The notes below the pieces were generated by a model. It was not told the origin of the DNA, did no database searches, and saw only the letters and a program-made list of their open reading frames with translations. This document shows, piece after piece, positions 12,791 through 20,851 of a DNA stretch of 64,000 nt. Position numbers and translations under genes: made by a program. Where the stretch lies: NCBI RefSeq assembly GCF_026341035.1, contig NZ_JAPEOQ010000002.1, forward strand, positions 2,976,001 to 3,040,000, given 5' to 3'. The number at the start of each line of letters is the position of its first letter. The first letter of the stretch is position 1. The stretch is from Streptomyces sp. NBC_01016. Its GTDB lineage: Bacteria; Actinomycetota; Actinomycetes; Streptomycetales; Streptomycetaceae.

Positions 12791-13327
12791 TCAGAGGCCG
12801 AGGCCCGCGTGGGCGAGGGCCTGTTTGAGGAGGGCGCCGTGGCCGCCGGGCATCTCGTCCTGCATGGCCGACGAGACCGCATCCTCGGGGCTGAACCAGA
12901 CCAGGTCGAGCGCGTCCTGCCGGGGTTGGCAGTCCCCGGCGACCGGAACGATGTAGGCCAGCGAGACCGCGTGCTGGCGCGGGTCGTGGTACGGCGTGAC
13001 GCCTTGCGTCGGGAAGTACTCGGCGACGGTGAACGGTTGCAGGGAGGCCGGCACCCGGGGCAGCGCCACCGGGCCGAGGTCCTTTTCGAGGTGGCGCAGG
13101 AGGGCGTCGCGGACCCGTTCGTGATGCAGCACGCGGCCGGAGACCAGCGTGCGGCTCACGTTGCCGTCGGGGCCGATGCGGAGCAGCAGTCCTACGCTGG
13201 TCACCTCGCCGCTGTCCGCGACGCGCACCGGCACGGCTTCGACGTAGAGGATCGGCATGCGGGCACGGACCAGCTCCAGCTCGTCGGAGGCCAGCCACCC
13301 GGGCGTTGTCTCTGTCATGTCGGGCAT
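12791..13327 (-). CDS. Nudix-fold protein with degenerate Nudix box (DUF4916-like)
   Basis: This 178-residue protein aligns to the Nudix motif G-x5-E-x7-R-E-U-x-E-E-x-G at Gly64, Glu70, Arg78 and Gly85. However, the catalytic REUxEE reads RHLEKD, so two of the metal-binding glutamates are replaced (His79, Lys82, Asp83). The fold is likely but pyrophosphohydrolase activity is doubtful. It may bind a nucleotide or be a DUF4916-type family member. There is no strong ribosome site for either ATG (13327 or 13318). Confidence 0.78.
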   Translation of the reverse strand: MPDMTETTPGWLASDELELVRARMPILYVEAVPVRVADSGEVTSVGLLLRIGPDGNVSRTLVSGRVLHHERVRDALLRHLEKDLGPVALPRVPASLQPFTVAEYFPTQGVTPYHDPRQHAVSLAYIVPVAGDCQPRQDALDLVWFSPEDAVSSAMQDEMPGGHGALLKQALAHAGLGL

Positions 13328-13417
13328 GGCGTGATCATATTTCAGCGGCTCCGGTCTGTGGCCGAATTGGACCCGTCCGGGCCTCGCCGATCCGACGCGC
13401 GCCGAACGGCGGGGGAG

Positions 13418-13942
13418 TCAGCCGAGCGACGGCCACCGGTGCACGGCCCACTCCCGCCACCCCGCCCACCCGGGCGGCGGGCCGTCGATCCGCCGGCCCT
13501 CGAGCTCCGCCGCGTCGGGCTCTTCGAACAGCGACCTCCAGCGCAGGAGTTCCGCCTCGCTCATGGGGAAGGTCTGGTCCGGAGTGGTCGCCTGGCGATG
13601 GGCGATGCGGGCGCGCTGGGTTTCGTGGTCCACCGGCACGTACACCAGGTGGCAGGACGCGCTCTCGGATGTCACCAGCGAGCGGATCGCGGATCGCTCG
13701 TCACGGGACCAGCAGCCGAAATCCAGCACGACATCGGTACCCAGCCGCAGTGCCTCCAGGGCCAGCCACAGCAGGCGCCCCTCCAGCACGTCCCGCTTTC
13801 CGCCCGCGTCCGGCTCGCCGAACAGTGGAATCATCCACTCGTCCGGCGTGAGCCGAAGGGCCCCGTGCTCCTCGGCCAGTTGCCGGGCCCGCGTGGTCTT
13901 GCCGGCCCCGGGCAGGCCGACCGTCAGGAACAACTTGGTCAT
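13418..13942 (-). CDS. P-loop ATPase/kinase (zeta-toxin/APS-kinase-like)
   Basis: A protein of 174 residues with a clear Walker A, VGLPGAGKTT, at the N-terminus and a compact kinase-like core (DEW, LDFG, and the H-E-T-Q-R-A-R-I lid). Such small P-loop proteins phosphorylate small molecules, RNA ends or nucleotide sugars. No antitoxin partner is seen beside it, so a toxin role is not supported. The ATG at 13942 (MTKLFLTVG) puts the P-loop near residue 8-15, which is usual; the longer start at 13978 is less likely. Confidence 0.82.
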   Translation of the reverse strand: MTKLFLTVGLPGAGKTTRARQLAEEHGALRLTPDEWMIPLFGEPDAGGKRDVLEGRLLWLALEALRLGTDVVLDFGCWSRDERSAIRSLVTSESASCHLVYVPVDHETQRARIAHRQATTPDQTFPMSEAELLRWRSLFEEPDAAELEGRRIDGPPPGWAGWREWAVHRWPSLG

Positions 13943-13994
13943 GCCTGAAGGATGGCCGCACGGGTCGAGGAGATGCACGGACGCGCCGACGGTC

Positions 13995-14636
13995 CTACTT
14001 GGCGGTGTGCGTCGGGTAGACCTGGACGTCGGTGTAGGCGCCCTTGATGTCTCCCGCGCCCGCGGGCCAGTCCAGGGTCACGGAGTGGGTCTCGTTCGGG
14101 GGCGTCACCACGATGTTGGTCGGGGACGAGAGGCTCTCACCGGAGCTGTCGATGTCGTAGGAGAGGTTGAAGATCGCGGAGTCGCCCGGCTTCAGGGTGG
14201 TGACACGCGGTTCGGCGTGGCCGCGCTCGATGGGGTTCGAGGTGTTGTCCTTGTCCTTGATGTCGACGCCCGCGAAGCCCGTCGCCGAGCAGGTGGTCGA
14301 ACCCCGGTTGACCATGGAGATGTCGATCCGGCCCGAGGTCTCGTCGGGCGCGGCGTCCACGGCGTTGATGGCCAGGTCCTCCGTCTTGCAGAAGGTGGCC
14401 TTGGTGCCGGACTGCGTCCCGCTGTTCGCGGCGCCGGCCTTGACCTCGGTGTCGCTGCCGGAGCCCGCCTTCGCGTCGCCGGCCTCCGACTTCGAGCCGC
14501 TGTCGGAGGACGAGGACGAAGAAGTGGCCGAGGAGTCCTTGGCGGAGGCGTCGGAGTCACCGCCGCCGCAGGCGGTGAGCGAGAGGGTGGCGGCGACGCC
14601 GATGGCGGCGAAAGCGGAGATGCGGGTGTACTTCAT
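13995..14636 (-). CDS. DUF4232-type secreted lipoprotein
   Basis: A 213-residue lipoprotein. The signal peptide ends in a lipobox LTAC (Cys23), followed by a long Ser/Gly/Ala-rich tether (residues 24-80). A C-terminal beta-rich domain of the DUF4232 type has a conserved Cys pair (FCKTEDL ... TTCSATGF). It is probably anchored on the outer face of the membrane. Function is unknown; this class is common in Streptomyces. Confidence 0.86.
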   Translation of the reverse strand: MKYTRISAFAAIGVAATLSLTACGGGDSDASAKDSSATSSSSSSDSGSKSEAGDAKAGSGSDTEVKAGAANSGTQSGTKATFCKTEDLAINAVDAAPDETSGRIDISMVNRGSTTCSATGFAGVDIKDKDNTSNPIERGHAEPRVTTLKPGDSAIFNLSYDIDSSGESLSSPTNIVVTPPNETHSVTLDWPAGAGDIKGAYTDVQVYPTHTAK

Positions 14637-14765
14637 GGGGTTCCCCCGTGGGTGGCTCGGTGTGTGCGGTCTGAAGTATTTGTATCCCGCACCGAGTCAC
14701 AGGCAGTGCTTCGGGGTGTCTTCGTTCTGTCACAGGCGTATCGAGTAAGGGCAGGTGGCAGCCCG

Positions 14766-14802
14766 ACCGGCCGGTCCCGTAGGTACCTCGGGGCCGGCCG
14801 GT
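14766..14802 (-). terminator. possible hairpin downstream of betaine synthase gene
   Basis: Nine-base arms ACCGGCCGG (14766-14774) and CCGGCCGGT (14794-14802) enclose a 19-base loop. It lies about 90 bases beyond the methyltransferase stop and upstream of the lipoprotein gene. It has no T-tract, which is common in this genus. Confidence 0.4.
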
Positions 14803-14807
14803 GGAAC

Positions 14808-14898
14808 GTCGTTCAGCGGACTCGCTCAGGTGTCTCGTTCAGGTGTCTCGCTCAGCACTACCGCTCAGCCGTACAGCTCAGCCGCACCGCTCAGTCAT
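14808..14898. repeat. degenerate 13-bp-period tandem repeat, 7 copies
   Basis: Seven successive 13-base units start at 14808, 14821, 14834, 14847, 14860, 14873 and 14886. Each contains the core (C/G)(C/T)TCAG at the same offset. Copies two and three, CTCGCTCAGGTGT and CTCGTTCAGGTGT, are nearly identical. The last copy runs across the stop codon of the methyltransferase gene. Confidence 0.8.
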
Positions 14899-16543
14899 CG
14901 CCACCGAGCCTGAAGTGGAAGATGCCCCACGTGAGATGGGTGTCGCGGCCACCGTTGACCCAGTGGCCGAGTCCCGTCTTCATCTGGGAGAGGTAGTCGT
15001 GGCTGATCTTTCTGGCCAGCCCCTCGGCCTCCAGACGCTCGGTCTCCTCGAGGACCCGCGTGTAGTGGTTCACCAACTGCTCGCGGTGCTCCTCGAACCC
15101 GCCGTCGACGGCGGTGAACCCGAGCCGCTTCAGTTCGCGCGTGTAGAAGCCGGGCGAGCCCATGTCGTCCAGGTGGATCCGGTCGAGAATCGGCTGCAGC
15201 ACGTCGGCGCGGCCGCCCTCCGTCGCCGCCATCGGGTCGGTGAAGATGAGTTGGCCGCCGGGCCGCAGCACCCGGGCGATCTCCTTGAGGACCTGCTCCC
15301 GGTTCCCGCTGTGCAGGAAGGCGTCCTGGGACCAGACGACATCGACCTGGTCGGCCGGGTACGGGATGTCCTCGAAGGACCCGTCCACGACCTCGATCCT
15401 GTCGGTGAGCCCGCGGGCCGAGTTCAGCTGCTTGTGGCGCTGGTTCTCCACCTCGCTGAGGTTGAGGGCCAGGACCCGGCAGCCGTACGTCTCCGCGAGG
15501 TACCGGGCCGAACCGCCGAAGCCGGAACCGAGATCGAGCACCACGGAGTCCCGGGTCAGCCCGAGCTTCGACGCCATCTGCTCGACGGTCCGCCGGCTGG
15601 CGTCCGCGATGGGCTCGTCGGCGCTCTCGTACAGACCGATGTGGATGTCCTCGCCGCCCCACACCGTGGAGTAGAAGGTGTCGGCGTCGGGCGAGTTGTA
15701 GTAGCTGCGGGCGGTGCCGACCGCGCCCTTGTACTGCTCCTCTCCCTCGGTCCTGTACTCCTTCTCCGCGACATGGATGAAGAAGTCCGGCTGCTCACGA
15801 CGGTAGGTGTGCTGGAAGTCGCCGTAGGTCTCGATGCGCTGGAAACCGACGTCCGACATCAGCTTCCGCGTGTAGTCCTTCCGGAGCGGAAACATGTTGA
15901 GGTAGTACATCGAGCTGTCCGGGAAGCTGTACCGCATGCGGCACAGTCCCTCGTCGACGTACTCCGGCTCCACGATGACGTCTTCACCGCAGTAGTAGTA
16001 GCGGTGCTTGCTCGTGTACCCGTCGTCCAGCATCGCGTCGTAATTGCGCTGATCCAGGATGAGAATTCCGTCGTGCTTGAGCATCGCGTAGAACTCGGCC
16101 AGCGCCTTGCGCCGGTCGCGTTCCGAGAAGAGATGCGTGAAGGAGTTGCCGAGACAGACGATGGCGTCGTACTCCCCGTGGACGTCACGGTTGAGCCATC
16201 GCCAGTCCGCCTGAACGACCCGCAGGATGTGGTCTCCCCGCTTCTGGCCGTTCTCGAAGGCCCGCGCCAGCATCTCCGCGCTGCCGTCCGCGCTGACGGT
16301 CTCGAATCCCGCGGACAGGAGCGCCACGGAGTGGAATCCCGTGCCCGTCGCCACATCGAGCACGCTCTTCACCCCCCACTTCCGCAGCAGGTCGATGAAG
16401 AAATTTCCTTCGCTGTCCGCCCTCTTCTCCCAATCTATGAGGGAGTCCCATTTCTCGACGAAGCTGGGGACGTACTCCTCCGTGTAGTGCCCGGTTTCGC
16501 GTACTTCGACAGGGTTGTCGCCGAACTCTTGGGCCGGTTGCAC
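14891..16543 (-). CDS. fused glycine-sarcosine / sarcosine-dimethylglycine N-methyltransferase
   Basis: A 550-residue fusion of two SAM-dependent methyltransferases, close in length to the fused enzyme known from Actinopolyspora. The N-half (motif I VLDVATGTGFHSVALL, with GDNPVEVRETGHYTEEYV at its start) matches glycine/sarcosine N-methyltransferase. The C-half (motif I VVLDLGSGFGGSARYLAE) matches sarcosine/dimethylglycine N-methyltransferase. Together they should convert glycine to glycine betaine in three SAM-dependent steps, making a compatible solute in the cytoplasm. The GTG at 16543 is chosen by homology with the family N-terminus; GAAGGG lies about 14 bases upstream. It is a single gene with no adjacent SAM-recycling gene. 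Confidence 0.9.
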   Translation of the reverse strand: MQPAQEFGDNPVEVRETGHYTEEYVPSFVEKWDSLIDWEKRADSEGNFFIDLLRKWGVKSVLDVATGTGFHSVALLSAGFETVSADGSAEMLARAFENGQKRGDHILRVVQADWRWLNRDVHGEYDAIVCLGNSFTHLFSERDRRKALAEFYAMLKHDGILILDQRNYDAMLDDGYTSKHRYYYCGEDVIVEPEYVDEGLCRMRYSFPDSSMYYLNMFPLRKDYTRKLMSDVGFQRIETYGDFQHTYRREQPDFFIHVAEKEYRTEGEEQYKGAVGTARSYYNSPDADTFYSTVWGGEDIHIGLYESADEPIADASRRTVEQMASKLGLTRDSVVLDLGSGFGGSARYLAETYGCRVLALNLSEVENQRHKQLNSARGLTDRIEVVDGSFEDIPYPADQVDVVWSQDAFLHSGNREQVLKEIARVLRPGGQLIFTDPMAATEGGRADVLQPILDRIHLDDMGSPGFYTRELKRLGFTAVDGGFEEHREQLVNHYTRVLEETERLEAEGLARKISHDYLSQMKTGLGHWVNGGRDTHLTWGIFHFRLGGDD

Positions 16544-16983
16544 GATGATGGGGAACCCTTCAGCTAGGAGGAATCTTGCCCTGGCGCGGCAGCCCAAGAC
16601 GGCACAGAACTCCAGCACTCGGGAGCCGCACGGTCTGAGCGCATCGCTGTCCAAGACTGCGCGGTCTCATGCCTCCAAAGTTCGTATACAGGGCCGGGGT
16701 TGAGGCAAACAGCGGACCTGGCCAGCGCCTCTCCGTTCCAAGATTGTTTGAGGTGGAGAGAGTGAAACCGCCTCGTATAAAGGTCATTCACGGAGGAACC
16801 GCCGCGACGGCGATAGTCAGCCAGGGCCGGAAACCGCTGCATGGTGGCCCCGTCCGGCGTGCAGAGGTGTTGACGGGCGGTCCACCCTGCGTGAGATCTT
16901 GGGCCCCGTTCAGGACTGTTCGACAAGTCAGAGGCTGTTCGGTATCCCGAACGAAGCCGTAACTCCCGTGAAAGGGGAGGGGC
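16544..16983. other. 440-base intergenic region between divergent genes
   Basis: This gap lies between the betaine synthase gene (-) and the GH127 gene (+). It must hold both promoters. AT-richer stretches such as cgtataaaggtcattc (near 16774) and gttcgtatacaggg (near 16678) are candidates. An open frame of 97 codons at 16669-16962 has no family resemblance or ribosome site, and I do not call it. An inverted repeat at its right end is listed separately. I see no RNA gene. Confidence 0.5.
16933..16958. promoter_or_regulatory. inverted repeat upstream of GH127 gene
   Basis: Perfect arms GTTCGG (16937-16942) and CCGAAC (16947-16952) are separated by TATC. The repeat extends to GGCT and AGCC outside after a 2-base bulge. 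It lies 26 bases before the GH127 start, a position suited to an operator or a 5' leader hairpin. The binding protein is unknown. Confidence 0.5.
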
Positions 16984-19359
16984 ATGACGACGTTCGGTGG
17001 CCGGTCCATACGACGACGTGACTTCATGGCCGCTTCGGCCCTCGGTACCGCCGCCGTGGCGGCCGGCTCCTGGCCGGCGGCCGCCACGGCGCCAGAGCCC
17101 GGCACCGGCGCGGCCCGCGCGCTCGCGGCCCACGCGCTCGCGAAGGATCTCCCGCCGTACGTCGGCGCGGGCAGCACGGCGCCCGTCCGGCCCTTCCGGC
17201 TGAACGAAGTGGCCCTGGGCAAGGGCCTGTTCCAGGAGAAACGCGACAGAGTGAAGGCGTTCATCCGCGCCTACGACGAGCGGCGCTTCCTCGTGCTGTT
17301 CAACAAGGTCGCGGGCCGGCCCAACCCGCCCGGCGTCGAGGTCCCCGGCGGCTGGGAGGACGGCGGCCTGCTCAGCGGCCACTGGGCAGGCCACTACCTC
17401 ACGGCCCTCGCGCAGTCCCATGTCGACCAGGGTGAACAGGTCTACAAGGACAAGCTCGACCGGATGGTGTCCGAACTGGGCGCCTGCCAGGACGCACTGA
17501 AGGGCAAGACGGTCCATCCGGGCTACCTGGGCGCACTGCCCGAGGACACCGTGCTGCGCGCGGGCCCGCCCAGGTTCGCCGTGTACGGCAGCGACCCGGA
17601 CACCAACACCTGGGCTTCCTGGTACACCCAGCACAAGATCATGCGCGGCCTCCTCGACGCGTACACCCTCACCGGCAACGAGCAGGCCTTCGAGATCGTC
17701 CGGACCATGGCGGACTGGGCCCACCTGGCCCTGACACTCGGCGACATCGAACACCCCGACTACAAGGGGCCCGTCACCCGCGACGACCTGAACTACCTGT
17801 GGGACACCTACATCGCGGGGGAGTACGGCGGCGCCAACGAGGTCCTAGCCGAGATCCACGCGCTCACCGGCGACGGGCGCCATTTGGAGACCGCCCGGCT
17901 CTTCGACAGCCGCGAGTCCCTCTTCGAGGCCTGCGTCGAGAACCGCGACATCCTCGTCACCACCGACGAGAACCGGCCCGGCCGCAGACGCCCGAACCAC
18001 CTGCACGCCAACACGCACGTCCCCAACTTCATCGGCTACCTACGGGTCTTCGAGCAGAACCGGGACGACGACTACCGGCGCGCGGCGGAGAACTTCTTCG
18101 GCATGGTCGTCCCCCACCGGATGTTCGCGCACGGTGGCACCAGCGGGACCGTCCCCGGCAGCAACACCAACCCCGAGGCGTTCCAGAACCGCGACAACAT
18201 CGCCCACGCCATCGCCGGCGACGGCGCCGAGTCCTGCACCACGTACAACCTGCTCAAGCTGGCGCGCAATCTCTTCACCTTCGACCCCGACCCGGCCTAC
18301 ATGGACTACTACGAGCGCGGCCTGGTCAACATGGTGCTCGGGCAGCGCGCCGACACGGACCGGACGGACGATCCGCAGCTCGCCTACTTCCAGCCGCTGA
18401 CCCCGGGCGCCGCCCGCGAGTACGACAACACCGGAACCTGCTGCGGCGGCAGCGGCCTCGAAGGCGGCACCAAGTACCAGGAGACGGTGTACTTCCGCTC
18501 GGCCGACGACAAGACCCTGTGGGTCAACCTGTACGTCCCCTCCACCCTGCGGTGGCAGGACCGGGACTTCACGGTCACCCAGACGACCGGCTTCCCGCGC
18601 GAACAGCGCAGCACCCTGAAGATCGACGGCCGCGGCCGGCTCGCCCTCAAGCTGCGCGTCCCCGGCTGGGTGGCCGACACCAAGGACGGCTTTACGGTCT
18701 CGGTCAACGGACGCCGCCGCACCGGCCCGCGCCCGAAGCCCGGCAGCTACCTCACGATCGACCGCGACTGGCGCCCCGGCGACACCGTCGAGGTCTCGAT
18801 GCCGTTCACCGTCCGCATCGAGCGCGCCATCGACCGCCCGGAGGTCCAATCGGTCTTCTGGGGGCCCCTGTTGATGCCGGTGCTCGGCGAGGTGGCCAAG
18901 GGCGAATTCCAGGAGCTGACGCTCTACCGGCACCTGAAGCGCGACGGGAACTACGCCCGGTCGGCGATCACGCCGCGCCGCGGCCAGACTCTGGCCGTCG
19001 GTAACCGCACACTGCGCCCGCACTACGTCGGCGACCGGCAGCCCCAGTCCGCCTACTTCAAGCGCGTCGAACCCGAGGTGGTCTTCGGCTCCATCGCCAC
19101 CGGCGTGCCCAACCGCAAGCGCGACGACAACCTCCCGGACTACGACGTGCCGGTCGAGGGCGTCACCTCACCCGGCGACGACGGCCTGACCTTCCTCGAC
19201 GTGGTGTGGGACGGCGCACCGTTCGCCGAGCACCGCGACTTCGTCCGCCGGGTGGAGCGGACCGCGGACGCATGGGCCGCCGCCGGCCTCTTCACGAAGG
19301 AGCAGCGTGCCACCGTCGTCGAGCACGCGGCCGCGGCGGAGCGGGAGTTGACGCCCTAG
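16984..19359 (+). CDS. secreted GH127 beta-L-arabinofuranosidase-like enzyme
   Basis: A protein of 791 residues with a twin-arginine signal (RRRDFMAASALG), so it is exported folded. The catalytic region matches GH127 (formerly DUF1680). GAESC places Glu416 and Cys418, and GTCCGGSG places Cys486 and Cys487. These match the zinc-binding Glu/Cys/Cys/Cys set and nucleophilic Cys of the characterised arabinofuranosidase HypBA1. An alpha/alpha toroid lies before this and beta-sandwich domains after. It probably trims arabinose from plant glycoproteins or polysaccharides. The ribosome site AAAGGGGAGGGG is strong. Confidence 0.9.
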   Translation: MTTFGGRSIRRRDFMAASALGTAAVAAGSWPAAATAPEPGTGAARALAAHALAKDLPPYVGAGSTAPVRPFRLNEVALGKGLFQEKRDRVKAFIRAYDERRFLVLFNKVAGRPNPPGVEVPGGWEDGGLLSGHWAGHYLTALAQSHVDQGEQVYKDKLDRMVSELGACQDALKGKTVHPGYLGALPEDTVLRAGPPRFAVYGSDPDTNTWASWYTQHKIMRGLLDAYTLTGNEQAFEIVRTMADWAHLALTLGDIEHPDYKGPVTRDDLNYLWDTYIAGEYGGANEVLAEIHALTGDGRHLETARLFDSRESLFEACVENRDILVTTDENRPGRRRPNHLHANTHVPNFIGYLRVFEQNRDDDYRRAAENFFGMVVPHRMFAHGGTSGTVPGSNTNPEAFQNRDNIAHAIAGDGAESCTTYNLLKLARNLFTFDPDPAYMDYYERGLVNMVLGQRADTDRTDDPQLAYFQPLTPGAAREYDNTGTCCGGSGLEGGTKYQETVYFRSADDKTLWVNLYVPSTLRWQDRDFTVTQTTGFPREQRSTLKIDGRGRLALKLRVPGWVADTKDGFTVSVNGRRRTGPRPKPGSYLTIDRDWRPGDTVEVSMPFTVRIERAIDRPEVQSVFWGPLLMPVLGEVAKGEFQELTLYRHLKRDGNYARSAITPRRGQTLAVGNRTLRPHYVGDRQPQSAYFKRVEPEVVFGSIATGVPNRKRDDNLPDYDVPVEGVTSPGDDGLTFLDVVWDGAPFAEHRDFVRRVERTADAWAAAGLFTKEQRATVVEHAAAAERELTP

Positions 19360-19382
19360 GCTCATACGGCAGTCTCCTACGA

Positions 19383-20756
19383 CTACGACGACGAACTCAC
19401 CAGCACCGGAACCTCCGGCAGCGCCGTCTCGTGGACCCACGCACGGAACACCTCGTCCACGGGCCGGCGCGCGAACCGCTCCATGTGCGCCGCGAACATC
19501 TCGGTCGTGACGACGCCGTGCCGGTGCAGGTCCGTCCACGCGCGCAGCGCCTGGAAGAACGCCTGGTCGCCGAGTGAGCATCGCAGGGCGTGGATCGCCA
19601 GGGCGCCGCGCTCGTAGAGGCGGTCGTCGAACATGTGCTTACGGCCGGGGTCGGCCAGGGACAGGTTCTCGGGGAGCTCGGCGAGCAGGCCGTGGGCCGC
19701 GGCGGCGAGGTCCTGGGCGCCGCGGCCGCCCGAGCGTTCGCACCAGAGCCACTCCGCGTACTTGGCGAGACCCTCGTGGAGCCAGATGTGCTGCCAGTCG
19801 GCGACGGTGACGCTGTTGCCGAACCACTGGTGGGCCAGCTCGTGGGCGATGAGCCGCTCCGAACTCCGGGCGCCGTCCACGTGGTTGGTGCCGAACAGCG
19901 ACAGGCCCTGCGCCTCCACGGGCACGTCGAGCTCCTCGTCGGCCACCACGACCGCGTACTCGCCGAACGGGTAGGGGCCGAAGAGCTCCTGAAACAGGGC
20001 CATCATCTGCGGCTGGCGCGCGAAGTCGCGGGAGAAGGCGGTGAGCAGATGGGCCGGGAAGTGGCCGGTCTGCGGGACCCCGTCGAGGCCCGGATCGCCG
20101 AGCAGCGCCGTCTGGAATCTGCCGATCGCCAGGCCGACCAGATAGCTGGAAGTGGGCGCGGCCTGTTCGTACAGCCAGGTCGTGGTCGAGGCCCTGGTCG
20201 TACGCGTGAGGAGACGGCCACCGATCACCACCTGGTACGCGGAGGGGGTGGTGAGGGAGATCTGGTACGCGGCCTTGTCGGCGGGGCGGTCGTTGCACGG
20301 GTACCAGGAGGGGGCGCCGACCGGCTGGCTGGCGACGAGCGCGCCGTCGGTCAGCTCCTCCCAACCCAGGCCGCCCCAGGCGCTCTTCACCGGCTTCGGG
20401 TTGCCGGAGTAGTGCACCTCGACGGTGAACGCGGCGCTCGCGGCCAGCGGCTTCGCCGGCCGGATCCGCAGCCGGCCGCCGCGCAGCGTGTAGTGCGCGG
20501 GGCGGCCGTCGACCCGGATCCGGCCGATACGGAAGTCGGCGAAGTTCAGCTGGAATTCATCCAGTTCGGCGCGGCCCGCAATGGCGCTGAGCCGGGCCGT
20601 GCCGGCCAGCCGGTTGGGCTCGGGCCGGTAGTCCAGGTCGAGTTCGTAGCGGTGCACCCGGTAGCGGGGGTCCCCATTGGACGGGAAGTAGGAGTCAGGC
20701 CCGTGGTGCCCGTGGTGCCGGCCGCCGTGGTGCTGACCGTAGTGCTGCCCGTTCAC
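19383..20756 (-). CDS. M1-family zinc metallopeptidase
   Basis: A 457-residue peptidase of the aminopeptidase N family. The zinc site is HELAH (His305, His309) with Glu328 18 residues on (HEXXH-x18-E), and the substrate-end motif GAMEN is replaced by PVEAQGL. No signal peptide or lipobox is present; the N-terminus is His/Gly-rich (residues 4-19). It follows the Pls-type synthetase gene. A GTG at 20855 overlapping that gene's stop would add 33 residues, but their codons end in G/C only about 60 percent of the time and come from a 6-base repeat, so the GTG at 20756 is preferred. M1 enzymes are known to degrade epsilon-poly-lysine in Streptomyces albulus (from memory); such a role here is inference. 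Confidence 0.88.
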   Translation of the reverse strand: MNGQHYGQHHGGRHHGHHGPDSYFPSNGDPRYRVHRYELDLDYRPEPNRLAGTARLSAIAGRAELDEFQLNFADFRIGRIRVDGRPAHYTLRGGRLRIRPAKPLAASAAFTVEVHYSGNPKPVKSAWGGLGWEELTDGALVASQPVGAPSWYPCNDRPADKAAYQISLTTPSAYQVVIGGRLLTRTTRASTTTWLYEQAAPTSSYLVGLAIGRFQTALLGDPGLDGVPQTGHFPAHLLTAFSRDFARQPQMMALFQELFGPYPFGEYAVVVADEELDVPVEAQGLSLFGTNHVDGARSSERLIAHELAHQWFGNSVTVADWQHIWLHEGLAKYAEWLWCERSGGRGAQDLAAAAHGLLAELPENLSLADPGRKHMFDDRLYERGALAIHALRCSLGDQAFFQALRAWTDLHRHGVVTTEMFAAHMERFARRPVDEVFRAWVHETALPEVPVLVSSSS

Positions 20757-20768
20757 GCCTCGTCCGCT

Positions 20769-20816
20769 CCCTGTCCCTGTGCCTGTCCCTGTGCCCGTAC
20801 TCGTCTTCGTACCCGT
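20769..20816. repeat. 6-bp-period repeat, 8 copies
   Basis: Eight hexamers of form NYYYGT run without a break: CCCTGT, CCCTGT, GCCTGT, CCCTGT, GCCCGT, ACTCGT, CTTCGT, ACCCGT. They sit between the synthetase and M1 peptidase genes. In the M1 frame they would encode Thr-Gly repeats. The tract may be length-variable. Confidence 0.8.
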
Positions 20817-20851
20817 ACGACATGGCCAACGTGCCTTCAGGGCCCGCCAAT

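Noticed and set aside
13418..13942. Zeta-type toxin of a toxin-antitoxin pair
   Set aside because: No small antitoxin gene overlaps or adjoins it; a plain P-loop kinase is the safer call.
16669..16962. A 97-codon open frame in the 440-base gap before GH127
   Set aside because: No ribosome site, no motif, weak third-position bias; more likely promoter DNA.
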